A stretch of DNA of 64,000 bases. Source: Capillimicrobium parvum. Its GTDB lineage: Bacteria > Actinomycetota > Thermoleophilia > Solirubrobacterales > Solirubrobacteraceae. Of this stretch, positions 35,651 through 43,773 are shown piece by piece (position 1 is the first letter of the stretch; each line of letters opens with the position of its first letter). Made by a program: the position numbers and the translations under genes. The notes below the pieces were generated by a model. That model had not been told where the DNA came from. It searched no databases and saw only the letters and a list, made by a program, of their open reading frames with translations. The stretch lies in the NCBI RefSeq assembly GCF_021172045.1, contig NZ_CP087164.1, positions 3,100,001 through 3,164,000 on the forward strand. The letters run 5' to 3'.

Positions 35651-36777
35651 ACCCGGCGCTCGAGCAGATGGGGACGTACCCGTTCGTGCGGCTGGGCGAG
35701 GCGAAGGCGCGCCTGGCCGCCGAGGGGCGGACGGTGATCGACTTCGGCGTGGGCGAGCCGCGGGAGGAGACCCCTGCGTTCATCCGCGCGGCGCTGTGCG
35801 CGGCGGTCGAGTCCGAGCCGGTCTCGGTGTACCCGCTCGCCGTGGGAATGCCGCAGCTGCGCGAGGCGATCGCCGGCTGGGTCGGCCGCCGGTTCGGCGC
35901 GCCGCTGGACCCGGACACCGAGGTGGTGCCGACGCTCGGCTCCAAGGAGGCGATCTACGGGCTCGCGCAGGTCGTCGGCCGGGGCCGCGGGGCCGTGGCG
36001 GTCACGACGCCGGGCTACCCGGTGCCCGAGCGCAGTGCCGTGATCGAGGGGCTCGACGTGCTGTCGCTGCCGCTCGACGGCGCGCGCGGCTGGCTGCCGG
36101 ACCTCGATGCGGTGCCGTGGGAGCGGCTGGCGATCCTGTGGCTCAACTCGCCGGGCAACCCGACCGGCGCGGTCGCTTCGGTCGCGTTCCTCGAGGAGGC
36201 CGCCGCCCGCTGCCGGCGCCACGACGTGATCCTCGCCTGCGACGAGGCGTACTGCGAGCTGTGGTTCGAGGGCGACCCGCCGCCCTCCGCGCTCCAGGTC
36301 TCCGACCGGCGCGGCCTGCTCGCGTTCCACTCGCTGTCGAAGCGGTCGTCGATGCCGGGCTACCGGTCCGGGTTCGTCGCCGGCGACCGGGAGCTGATCG
36401 CGCTGCTCAAGCGCCACCGCCCGACCGTCGGCACGGCCCCGCAGCGCTTCGTGCAGCACGCGTCGGTCGCGGCGTGGTCCGACGACGCGCACGTGACCGA
36501 GATCCGGGCGCGCTACGGGGCCAAGCGCGAGATCGTGCTGCCGGCGCTGCGGGCGACCGGCCTGGAGCCGGTGGGCGGGCCGGCATCGTTCTTCCTGTGG
36601 CTGCGCGTGCCGGACGACGGCGACGATGCGGCGTTCGCGGCGCGCTGGCTCGAACGCGGCGTGGTGCTCGCGCCCGGGTCATATCTCGGTGCGGGCGGCG
36701 AGGGCCACGTGCGCGCAGCGCTCGTCCCGACGCTCGAGGAGTGCGAGCGGGCGGCGGAGCTGCTGGCCGGCGAATAA
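35647..36777 (+). CDS. dapC: Succinyldiaminopimelate aminotransferase-like (DapC), PLP-dependent
   Basis: A protein of 376 residues, fold type [19 protein letters not shown] and [20 protein letters not shown] start the domain; [29 protein letters not shown] and [20 protein letters not shown] carry the Asn, Asp/Tyr and PLP-Lys residues. The S-K-R-S-x-x-P-G-Y-R segment fits the DapC group. It makes N-succinyl-LL-2,6-diaminoheptanedioate from its keto acid. It sits between dapE and dapD, which strongly supports the assignment. Confidence 0.9.
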   Translation: MNPALEQMGTYPFVRLGEAKARLAAEGRTVIDFGVGEPREETPAFIRAALCAAVESEPVSVYPLAVGMPQLREAIAGWVGRRFGAPLDPDTEVVPTLGSKEAIYGLAQVVGRGRGAVAVTTPGYPVPERSAVIEGLDVLSLPLDGARGWLPDLDAVPWERLAILWLNSPGNPTGAVASVAFLEEAAARCRRHDVILACDEAYCELWFEGDPPPSALQVSDRRGLLAFHSLSKRSSMPGYRSGFVAGDRELIALLKRHRPTVGTAPQRFVQHASVAAWSDDAHVTEIRARYGAKREIVLPALRATGLEPVGGPASFFLWLRVPDDGDDAAFAARWLERGVVLAPGSYLGAGGEGHVRAALVPTLEECERAAELLAGE

Positions 36778-36780
36778 CCT
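36775..36780 (+). promoter_or_regulatory. -10 element of dapD, leaderless
   Basis: TAACCT, overlapping the stop of the aminotransferase gene, 8 bp before the ATG at 36789, so dapD can be transcribed on its own. Confidence 0.5.
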
Positions 36781-36788
36781 GCGCCGCG

Positions 36789-37721
36789 ATGTCCACCGCT
36801 CCCACCGCCGCCGCCGCCCACGGCCTCGCCACCGTCGACCTCGCCTCCGGGGCGACGCTCGAGGTCTTCTATCCCGCCCCCGTCCTGGGCGCCCATCCCG
36901 CCGCAGTCGACCTGCCCGCCGACGCGCGCGAGGACGCGCTGCGCGCCGTCCGCGTGGAGCGGGTGACGACGATCATCGCCAACCTCGCGATGCCGCCCGC
37001 GGACGTCGCGGACGCCTACCTTCGCCTGCACCTCCTCTCGCATCGCCTGGTGGCGCCCAACCAGGTGAGCATGGAGGGCATCTTCGGCGTGCTGGTCAAC
37101 GTCGCGTGGACGTCGCTGGGCCCGGTGTCCCTCGACCGGCTGCCGGAGCTGCGGCTGCGCGCCCGGGTCGACGGCATGCCGTTCAGCGTCGTATCCGTCG
37201 ACAAGTTCCCGCGGATGGTCGACTACGTCGTGCCGCCGGGCGTACGGATCGCCGATGCCGACCGCGTCCGCCTCGGCGCCCACCTCGCCGAGGGCACGAC
37301 CGTCATGCACGAGGGCTTCGTCAACTACAACGCCGGAACGCTCGGCGCCTCGATGGTCGAGGGCCGGATCAGCGCCGGGGTCGTGGTGGGCGACGGCACG
37401 GACATCGGCGGCGGCGCCTCGATCATGGGCACCCTGTCGGGCGGCGGCCGCGAGGTCGTCTCGCTGGGCGAGGGCTGCCTGCTGGGCGCGAACGCGGGCC
37501 TCGGCGTGCCGCTCGGCGACGGCTGCGTCGTGGAGGCGGGGCTCTACCTGACCGCGGGCACGCGGGTCACGCTGCCCGACGGCGAGGTCGTCAAGGCCCG
37601 CAACCTGGCCGGTGCCTCGAGCCTGCTCTTCCGCCGCGACAGCCAGACCGGCACGGTCGTGGCGGTCCCGCGCAGCGGCAGCTGGGGCGGGCTGAACGCG
37701 GTGCTGCACGCCAACGACTGA
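36789..37721 (+). CDS. dapD: Tetrahydrodipicolinate N-succinyltransferase (actinobacterial type)
   Basis: A protein of 310 residues. [20 protein letters not shown] and [19 protein letters not shown] belong to the N-terminal domain of the actinobacterial DapD. The left-handed beta-helix is seen as hexapeptide repeats in [39 protein letters not shown] and [20 protein letters not shown]. It transfers succinate from succinyl-CoA to tetrahydrodipicolinate. It is convergent with dapF, only 6 bp apart. Confidence 0.95.
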   Translation: MSTAPTAAAAHGLATVDLASGATLEVFYPAPVLGAHPAAVDLPADAREDALRAVRVERVTTIIANLAMPPADVADAYLRLHLLSHRLVAPNQVSMEGIFGVLVNVAWTSLGPVSLDRLPELRLRARVDGMPFSVVSVDKFPRMVDYVVPPGVRIADADRVRLGAHLAEGTTVMHEGFVNYNAGTLGASMVEGRISAGVVVGDGTDIGGGASIMGTLSGGGREVVSLGEGCLLGANAGLGVPLGDGCVVEAGLYLTAGTRVTLPDGEVVKARNLAGASSLLFRRDSQTGTVVAVPRSGSWGGLNAVLHAND

Positions 37722-37727
37722 GATCCC

Positions 37728-38543
37728 TCAGGGCAGGTCGATCTCGCCCCGGAACACCGGCAGCGCCCAGCCGGTGAGGTTGACGTGGAGGTCGTCCTCG
37801 ACCTCGACCTCGAGCTCGCCCCCGTCGAGGCGCACGGTCACCGGGGAGCTGCCGCCGCGCAGCACGTGCGCGACCGCCGCGCCCGTGGCCCCGGTGCCGC
37901 TCGACAGCGTCTCGCCCACCCCGCGCTCGAAGATCCGCGCGCGGATCGCGTGCTCGTCGAGCGGCGCGTAGAACGAGACGTTCGTGCGGTTCGGAAACAG
38001 CGGGCTGTGCTCGATGTCCGGGCCGATGGCGCCGAGATCGAGCGCGTCGGGATCCTCGACGGCGATCGCGCACTGCGGGTTGCCGATCGACACGAACTGG
38101 AAGGTGCGGCCGGCGAGCTCGCCCCGGCCGTCGGGGCCGCCGGACGGGAAGTCCTTGGCGCTGTGGAGCTTCGCGCGGCCCATGTCGACCCGGCAGCGGG
38201 TCTCGTCGAGGATCGTCGGGCGGATCTCGCCGGCGACGGTGCGGATGGAGAACTGGCGCCGGTCGGTCCAGCCGTGGCGGTGGAGGTACATGATCGCCTC
38301 GCGCGCCCCGTTGCCGGAGAGCTCGGCCTCCGAGCCGTCCGGGTTGAAGATGCGCAGGTCGGCGACGAACCCGGCGTCGGAGGTGCGCGCCAGCAGGAGG
38401 ACGCCGTCGGCACCGACGCCGAAGTGGCGGTGGCACAACGCGCGGACCTGATCGGCCGTGAGCGGAGCGGGCAGGCGGTCCTCCTCGAGCACGAGGTAGT
38501 CGTTGCCCAGGGCCTGCCACTTCTCGAACGCGATGACGGTCAT
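37728..38543 (-). CDS. dapF: Diaminopimelate epimerase-like DapF with both catalytic Cys replaced by Ser
   Basis: A protein of 271 residues with the full DapF layout: FEKWQALGNDYLVLEE, HRHFGVGADGVLLL, FNPDGSEAELSGNGAREAI, FVSIGNPQCAIAVED, FPNRTNVSFYAP and FERGVGETLSSGTGATGAAV. Canonical DapF uses a Cys in x-x-C-G-N-G and a Cys in T-x-x-C-G-T-G as the acid/base pair. Here these are Ser76 and Ser215, and the usual N-P-H reads N-P-Q. The rest is well kept and the gene sits with dapD/E/C and miaA, so it is probably functional. Whether it epimerises LL- to meso-DAP is open. Confidence 0.85.
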   Translation of the reverse strand: MTVIAFEKWQALGNDYLVLEEDRLPAPLTADQVRALCHRHFGVGADGVLLLARTSDAGFVADLRIFNPDGSEAELSGNGAREAIMYLHRHGWTDRRQFSIRTVAGEIRPTILDETRCRVDMGRAKLHSAKDFPSGGPDGRGELAGRTFQFVSIGNPQCAIAVEDPDALDLGAIGPDIEHSPLFPNRTNVSFYAPLDEHAIRARIFERGVGETLSSGTGATGAAVAHVLRGGSSPVTVRLDGGELEVEVEDDLHVNLTGWALPVFRGEIDLP

Positions 38544-38556
38544 GGCGCGCGGGAGC

Positions 38557-39489
38557 CTACGGTCTCGCGGCGCCCGGGTCGCGACCGCCGAGCAGGCCGG
38601 CCGCGGCGTCCTCGGGCGTCGTCCGGGTCAGGTCGACCATCTCGACGCCCGGGAGCTTGCGCATCCAGGTGAGCTGGCGCTTGGCGTAGTTGCGGGTGCG
38701 GCGCTTCATCGCGTCGATGTCGCCGGCCAGCAGATCGTCGAAGCCGAGCGCCTTGCGGGCCGTCTCGGAGGCGCCGGCCGCGTTGGCGGCGCGGACCTCT
38801 TCGATCGCGCCGGCCGCCACCATCGCGTCGACGCGCGCCTCGATGCGCGCGTAGAGCGCCTCCCGGTCCATCGTGACGCCGATGAGCCGGGTCGGGTGGC
38901 GCGTGTGCTCGGTCCACAGCTGGTTGGGGCGCTGCGTCCCGTCGGGCGGTTCGAGCTCGCCGAGGTCCGAGAGCTCGAGCAGGCGGACGACCCGGTGCGC
39001 GTCGTTGGGGTCCACGCCGGCCGCCGCCCAGGGCGCGCGGCGGCGCAGCTCGGCGTGCAGGGCGGGCGCGCCGTCGCGGGCCAGGGCGTCCATCCAGGCG
39101 GCCCGGATCTCGTCGGGCGCGGCGGGACGCAGGTCGAGCTCGGCGAGCGCGGCGCGCAGGTAGAGCCCGGTGCCGCCGACGACGATCGGCGTCCGGCCCT
39201 CGTGCAGCAGCCCGTCGATCTCGGCGTGCGCGAGCCGGGCGTGCTCAGCGACCGAGAACCGGGCGTCCACGGGCACGAACGACACGAGCCGGTGCTCGAG
39301 CCGCGCGCGCTCGGCGGGGGTCGCGACGCCGGTGAGGGTCTCGAGGCCGGCGTAGACCTGCAGCGCGTCGGCGGAGACGGCGACCGGGCGGTCGCCGGTG
39401 CTCCGCAGGCGTTGCGCGAGCGCGATGGCGAGCGCCGTCTTGCCGGCGCCGGTCGGTCCGAACACCGCGAGGATCGTCGGGGTCGCCAT
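38557..39489 (-). CDS. miaA: tRNA dimethylallyltransferase
   Basis: A protein of 310 residues. The P-loop is LAVFGPTGAGKTALAIALAQ, followed by SADALQVYAGLETLTG, DARFSVAEHARLA, PIVVGGTGLYLRAAL and the C-terminal tRNA-binding KRRTRNYAKRQLTWMRKL. It isopentenylates A37 of tRNAs reading UNN codons; MiaB (43774) then methylthiolates the product. GATACT 7 bp before the ATG (39497-39502) is a leaderless promoter. dapF follows 13 bp downstream. Confidence 0.95.
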   Translation of the reverse strand: MATPTILAVFGPTGAGKTALAIALAQRLRSTGDRPVAVSADALQVYAGLETLTGVATPAERARLEHRLVSFVPVDARFSVAEHARLAHAEIDGLLHEGRTPIVVGGTGLYLRAALAELDLRPAAPDEIRAAWMDALARDGAPALHAELRRRAPWAAAGVDPNDAHRVVRLLELSDLGELEPPDGTQRPNQLWTEHTRHPTRLIGVTMDREALYARIEARVDAMVAAGAIEEVRAANAAGASETARKALGFDDLLAGDIDAMKRRTRNYAKRQLTWMRKLPGVEMVDLTRTTPEDAAAGLLGGRDPGAARP

Positions 39490-39496
39490 CGCGGCC

Positions 39497-39502
39497 AGTA
39501 TC
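39497..39502 (-). promoter_or_regulatory. -10 element of miaA, leaderless
   Basis: GATACT on the minus strand, 7 bp before the ATG at 39489. Confidence 0.45.
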
Positions 39503-39557
39503 GCGCGCCGGACGAGCGGGTCCGGCCGGCGATCTCCCCGGCCCGCCGGTCCTCCAT

Positions 39558-39563
39558 TACTGT
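39558..39563 (+). promoter_or_regulatory. -10 element of the SDR gene, leaderless
   Basis: TACTGT 7 bp before the ATG at 39571. Confidence 0.55.
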
Positions 39564-39570
39564 CCGGCTC

Positions 39571-40362
39571 ATGGACGTCTCCGGCAGGACCGTGCTCATC
39601 ACCGGCGCGACGGGCGGGCTCGGGCAGGCGATCGCCCGGACCTTTGCCGCCCGGGGCGCGTCGCTCATCGTCACGGGGCGGCGCAGCGAGGTGCTCGAGC
39701 CGCTCGCGACCGAGCTGTCCGCCCGTGTGATCGCCGTCGACCTCAGCGATGCGGCAGACGTCGAGCGCCTGATCGCCGAGACCGGCGACACCGACGTCCT
39801 GATCGCCAACGCGGCGCTGCCGGCGTCCGGCTCGCTCGACGACTTCAGCGTCGAGGAGATCGATCGCGCGCTGACCGTGAACCTGCGTGCGCCGATCATC
39901 CTGTCGCGGGAGCTCGGGCTGCGGATGGTCGAGCGCGGCGCCGGCCACATCGTGCTGATGTCGTCGCTGTCGGGGAAGGCGGCGACCCCCGGCTCGGCGC
40001 TGTACTCGGCCACGAAGTTCGGCCTGCGCGGCTTCGGGCTCGGGCTGCGTCAGGACTGGGAGCAGAAGGGCGTCGGGGTCTCGATCGTCTTCCCCGGCTT
40101 CATCCGTGACGCCGGCATGTTCCACGAGTCGGGCACGAAGCTCCCGCCGGGCGTCGGCACGCGCCGGCCCGAGGACGTGGCCGAGGGCACGCTGAAGGCG
40201 GTGCAGCGCAACCTTGCCGAGGTGGAGGTCGCCCCGGTGGCCCTGCGGGCGGGAACCCTGTTCTCCCAGATCGCCCCGGAGCTCGCGGCGAAGGTCAGCC
40301 GCCGGATGGGCGCCGGCTCGATCGCGAAGGACATGGCGTCCGGCCAGCGCGGCAAGCGCTGA
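39571..40362 (+). CDS. Short-chain dehydrogenase/reductase
   Basis: A protein of 263 residues. Cofactor motif LITGATGGLGQAIARTF, then VIAVDLSDAADV, LIANAALPASG (N-A-A/G), MSSLSGKAATPGSALYSATK (catalytic Ser, Tyr and Lys in Y-x3-K) and VFPGFIRDAGMF. An Arg after the first strand (VTGRRSE) favours NADPH. The substrate is unknown. It is monocistronic and leaderless. Confidence 0.9.
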   Translation: MDVSGRTVLITGATGGLGQAIARTFAARGASLIVTGRRSEVLEPLATELSARVIAVDLSDAADVERLIAETGDTDVLIANAALPASGSLDDFSVEEIDRALTVNLRAPIILSRELGLRMVERGAGHIVLMSSLSGKAATPGSALYSATKFGLRGFGLGLRQDWEQKGVGVSIVFPGFIRDAGMFHESGTKLPPGVGTRRPEDVAEGTLKAVQRNLAEVEVAPVALRAGTLFSQIAPELAAKVSRRMGAGSIAKDMASGQRGKR

Positions 40363-40461
40363 GCGGCGGGCTCGGCTGAGCTCTGGGCCAGCAAGCCGCG
40401 AGCAGACCTGGCATCGGCGGGCCGCAGTGGCGCCGGCCCGAGCTCAGGCGCGGCGGCAGGC

Positions 40462-40491
40462 GGGGCCAGCAGGCCGGCGCCCGGCGGCCCC
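40462..40491. terminator. Hairpin between convergent SDR and mscS genes
   Basis: GGGGCC (40462-40467) pairs with GGCCCC (40486-40491) around an inner GCCGG/CCGGC stem. It lies just before the mscS stop codon on the minus strand. No T tract. Confidence 0.35.
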
Positions 40492-40492
40492 C

Positions 40493-41629
40493 TCACCGAG
40501 CGGTCGGATACCTCGGGCGGCGGGAGGACTGGCCGCCGCCGGCGGCGGCGCCGTCCTGCGGCGTGTCGGCCGCTCGCGGATCCTGGGCGCCGGTGTCTGC
40601 CGCCCGGGCGCGGGACGTCTCCTCCTCTCCCTCGGCACGCTGCGCACGGCGATCCTCTCCCTCGGTGCCGTTGCCGCTGGCGGTGTTCTCGAGGGCGGCA
40701 TGGTGCTCGGCGATGCGGTCCTCGGAGCTGCGCGTCTCGCTCGACACCGCGGAGAGGATCTCGGTCGCCAGGCGCGGCCCGTCGTTCGACGCGACCGGCG
40801 TGGCCTGGATGCGCACGACGACCTCGTCGCCGTCGAGCTCCTCGAGGATGATGCGCGGGCGGTCGAGCAGCGGCGTCTCGAGCTCCTTCTCGAGCATGTT
40901 CTGGATGTCCGTCGGCGTGACCCCGGGGCGCAGGCGCGCGCGCATGTCGATGGCGTCGGGCTCGCGCAGCGGGACGACCGCGACGTTCAGGACCACGCTG
41001 TTGGGGATCATGATCTCGTCCTCGCCGTCGGCGAAGACCGTGTAGAGCAGCCCGAGCTGGCTGACGACGCCCTCGGCGGTGATGCCGGATCCCTGGAGCT
41101 TCACGCGCTCGCCGACGCGGAAGGGCCGCGCGCTCAGCAGCACCATGCCGGCGAACAGGTTGCCGAGCGTCTGCTGCGCCGCGAGACCGAGGACGACGGC
41201 GGTGAACGCGCCACCCAGCGTCAGCGACCGCGCGGACAGTCCGGCGATGTTCGCCGCCGCGAAGAAGGTGATGAGGATCGTCGCAAGGCGGATGAGGAAC
41301 CCGACCGTGCCGGCGGTGGCGGGGTCCATCCGGCGGAAGAGCATCGGTCCCAGCGATCGCCCGGCCGCCCGTGCGAGCGACCACCCGAGGATCAGCATCA
41401 CCACGACGCTGGCGATGCGGACGGGCAGCGCGAGATCGGGACCGAAGATGTCCTTGCGCTGCGTGTAGACCACGATGACGCCGACCAGGAGCGGCAGAAG
41501 CAGCAGGAGCTCGAGCCGCGCCCGCTTGACCGCGGCGCGGCTCAGCTGCTTGGCCAGGCCGACCTCGGCCCAGCTGTGGGAGCGGGTCTCGAACATCGAC
41601 GGCTTGCTGTATCTCTTGATTCTCGGCAT
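40493..41629 (-). CDS. Small-conductance mechanosensitive channel (MscS family)
   Basis: A protein of 378 residues. Three membrane helices (LELLLLLPLLVGVIVVY, IASVVVMLILGWSLARAAG, IRLATILITFFAAANIAGL) precede the pore helix and beta domain, TAVVLGLAAQQTLGNLFAG, then MVLLSARPFRVGERVKL and DEIMIPNSVVLNVAVVP. A Glu/Arg/Ala-rich C-terminal tail of about 80 residues is probably disordered. It releases solutes on hypo-osmotic shock, a counterpart to the OpuC uptake system in this window. Confidence 0.92.
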   Translation of the reverse strand: MPRIKRYSKPSMFETRSHSWAEVGLAKQLSRAAVKRARLELLLLLPLLVGVIVVYTQRKDIFGPDLALPVRIASVVVMLILGWSLARAAGRSLGPMLFRRMDPATAGTVGFLIRLATILITFFAAANIAGLSARSLTLGGAFTAVVLGLAAQQTLGNLFAGMVLLSARPFRVGERVKLQGSGITAEGVVSQLGLLYTVFADGEDEIMIPNSVVLNVAVVPLREPDAIDMRARLRPGVTPTDIQNMLEKELETPLLDRPRIILEELDGDEVVVRIQATPVASNDGPRLATEILSAVSSETRSSEDRIAEHHAALENTASGNGTEGEDRRAQRAEGEEETSRARAADTGAQDPRAADTPQDGAAAGGGQSSRRPRYPTAR

Positions 41630-41757
41630 GGCTTGTTGGGGATCTGCCCCGTGGCGTCCGACACTAACGGCGAGCGACGTCCCACCATCACAACGCGGCC
41701 CGGACGCCGGAGGTTGCGCTCAGGCGCGCGACAGGCAGGGCTGCGCCGCCCGGATGG

Positions 41758-43317
41758 TCAGAACAGCGCCTCCTGGATCGGCGCCGGTGCGCCTCCGCCT
41801 CCGGGGTCCCCCCGCGCCGCGCCACCCGACCGCACGCCGTAGCGGGCCGCCGCTGCCCCCGATCGCGCGCCGTCGGGCGCCTCGCCTGCGCCGGGCCGCC
41901 GCACGCCCCGATGGTCGCGCGTCGGCGACGGCAGCGGCGACACGGGCCCCCGCCGTACGAGCCGGGTCAACCGCTCCCGCTCGGCCCGCGGCGCGTAGGC
42001 GCCGCGCGCGTAGAGCTCCTCGTAGCGGCCGACCAGGTCGGGCCGATAGGAGCGCAGCCACTCCATGAAGACGCCCCGCACGTCGCCGCGAAGGTGCAGC
42101 GCGATGCCCGACACGCCCGTGGCCCCGTTCTCCGCCGCCAGATCGAGGATCCGCTCGACCTGCTCCGGCGAGTCGTTGATTCCCGGCATCAGCGGCGCGA
42201 CCAGCACCCCGCACGGGATCCCGGCCCGGTTGAGCTCACCGATGGCCTCCAGCCGCGCCCGCGGGTGCGGCGTGTGCGGCTCGCTCGCCCGCCATGCCTT
42301 CTCGTCCAGCGTCGGCACGGAGAAGTTCGCGCTCACGTCGGTCACCGCCGCGACCTCGCACAGGAGGTCCAGGTCGCGCAACACGAGCGGCGACTTCGTC
42401 AGCACCGAGCATGGGTTGCGCGCATCGCGCAGCACCTCCCAGATGCCCCGCATCAGCCGGTAGCGCCCCTCGGCCCATTGGTACGGATCGGTGTTGGTCC
42501 CCATCGCGATGTGCTCGAACTTCCATGACGGCCGCCGCAGCTCCGCGCAGAGCACCTCGGGCACGTTGACCTTCACCACGATCTCGCGCTCGAAGTCCCG
42601 CCCGGCGTCGAGATCGAGGTACTTGTGCGTCGGCCGGGCGAAGCAGTTGTGGCTGACGACGCCGTTGGCGACGAAGTCGCCGGTCCCCGTCGTGATGTCG
42701 AAGAGCGGCATCTCCATCTCAAGATCCTCGACGGAGACGACACGCAAAGCGTGTGCCTCTCCTCGTTCGAGCGACCGTGCCGACACGAGCTGGTCATCCA
42801 CGGTGAGGTGCTGACGCGCCTCACCATCGGAGTCCTCGCCGGTGACGAACCTCCACCCCGCCGCGGTCAGGAACCGGTGGTCCCCGCTGGCGACCAGCTC
42901 GTTCCCGTCGTCCAGCAGCAGCCGATGCGCCCACTTCAACGTGGCCCACCGGTCACGTACTTCGGTCGGGACCAGCCGCCGCGAGCCGCCCCGCATCTCC
43001 GTCCCCAGGACCCTCTCGCCGGCCCGCAGCGAGTCGATCCGCCGCGTCCGACCATCGGCCATGAGCACCAGCGTGTCGCCCGCGAGGCAGTAGACACAGG
43101 CATGGGTGCAGCCTCTGTACGGGTTGATCGTCCACCGGAACGGCACCTCCGACGCCTCCGGAACGCGGTTCAGCGCCGACTTCGCGTGAACTTCATGGAA
43201 GCGGATGTCCAGCGCCTCCGGTGCGTCGAAGCGGCGGACGACCGCGCCGTCGCGGTAGCCCGGGAGGCGGGTCCGCTCGTCGGCTTCGACGGTGAGGTTG
43301 CTCCAGCGCACGAACAC
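41758..43317 (-). CDS. Rv2578c-family radical SAM protein interrupted by an intein
   Basis: The precursor is 519 residues; the spliced product would be 371. The N-extein has NPYRGCTHACVY with cluster cysteines C70 and C74. Then comes a 148-residue intein (C77-N224), and the C-extein resumes CFARPTHKYLDLDAGRDFER with C225 as the third cluster cysteine. After splicing the C-x3-C-x2-C radical SAM site is complete. Further extein segments are MGTNTDPYQWAEGRYRLMRG and CGVLVAPLMPGINDSPEQVE. The family resembles spore-photolyase-like radical SAM proteins of unknown reaction. GTG 43317 is the only suitable start. Confidence 0.9.
   Translation of the reverse strand: MFVRWSNLTVEADERTRLPGYRDGAVVRRFDAPEALDIRFHEVHAKSALNRVPEASEVPFRWTINPYRGCTHACVYCLAGDTLVLMADGRTRRIDSLRAGERVLGTEMRGGSRRLVPTEVRDRWATLKWAHRLLLDDGNELVASGDHRFLTAAGWRFVTGEDSDGEARQHLTVDDQLVSARSLERGEAHALRVVSVEDLEMEMPLFDITTGTGDFVANGVVSHNCFARPTHKYLDLDAGRDFEREIVVKVNVPEVLCAELRRPSWKFEHIAMGTNTDPYQWAEGRYRLMRGIWEVLRDARNPCSVLTKSPLVLRDLDLLCEVAAVTDVSANFSVPTLDEKAWRASEPHTPHPRARLEAIGELNRAGIPCGVLVAPLMPGINDSPEQVERILDLAAENGATGVSGIALHLRGDVRGVFMEWLRSYRPDLVGRYEELYARGAYAPRAERERLTRLVRRGPVSPLPSPTRDHRGVRRPGAGEAPDGARSGAAAARYGVRSGGAARGDPGGGGAPAPIQEALF
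42646..43089 (-). other. Mini-intein (148 aa) in the radical SAM cluster motif
   Basis: Residues 77-224 of the precursor. Block A is CLAGDTLVLMADG, block B contains ELVASGDHRFLT with the conserved His, and blocks F and G are PLFDITTGTGDFVANGVVSH plus the terminal N. The +1 residue is Cys. The length of 148 residues leaves no room for a homing endonuclease, so it is a minimal Hint splicing domain. It must splice before the iron-sulfur cluster can form. Confidence 0.92.
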
Positions 43318-43353
43318 ATGTTCGCACAGCGGGCGGATGGAGAGAAGCGGGGC

Positions 43354-43773
43354 TCAGTCCGTGAGCTCGCGGGCGATCGCCCGGCCCCACGCGTCGATCG
43401 CGTCCCAGTCGCGGTGGTCCCCGAGCCGGCCGCCGAACGCGTGGTACAAGACACGCGACGCCAGCGGCCACATGTCACGCTCGACGACCCCCGCGAAGAC
43501 CCGGTAGTCGCGCGGCGACAGTGCTGCCCGGACCTCCGCGATGTCCCGCGGCTCGCGACGGACGAGCGGCCCGATCATGCGCTTCGTGTCGCCGAAGGCG
43601 CCCACGCTGAACAGCCACACCGGCCGGCCACGCAGCGCCGCGGCCTCGCGCCGCACGAACTCCGAGGCCTCGGGCGGCCATCGCCCGTCGTAGACGGGCG
43701 CACCGAACACCACAGCAGCCGCGCCTCCGACATCGCCGACCTCCCCCACCGCCCGAACGTCGACCGCCAGCCT
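43354..43773 (-). pseudogene. Flavodoxin-like (HemG-type) protein lacking its FMN-binding N-terminus
   Basis: The frame begins directly after the miaB stop codon with LAVDVRAVGEVGDVGGAAAV, then VFGAPVYDGRWPPEASEFVR, LRGRPVWLFSVGAFGDTKRM and ASRVLYHAFGGRLGDHRDWD. This matches residues from about 30 onward of protoporphyrinogen-oxidase-like flavodoxins. The first strand and phosphate-binding loop (T/S-x-T-x-x-T) are absent, and no frame upstream within miaB supplies them. The only start is a GTG at 43749, well inside the domain. Most likely a 5'-truncated remnant; a diverged functional short form cannot be excluded. Confidence 0.7.

Noticed and set aside
42646-43089. Homing endonuclease or mobile element in the radical SAM gene
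   Set aside because: The insert is only 148 residues and is fully accounted for by intein splicing blocks A, B, F and G.
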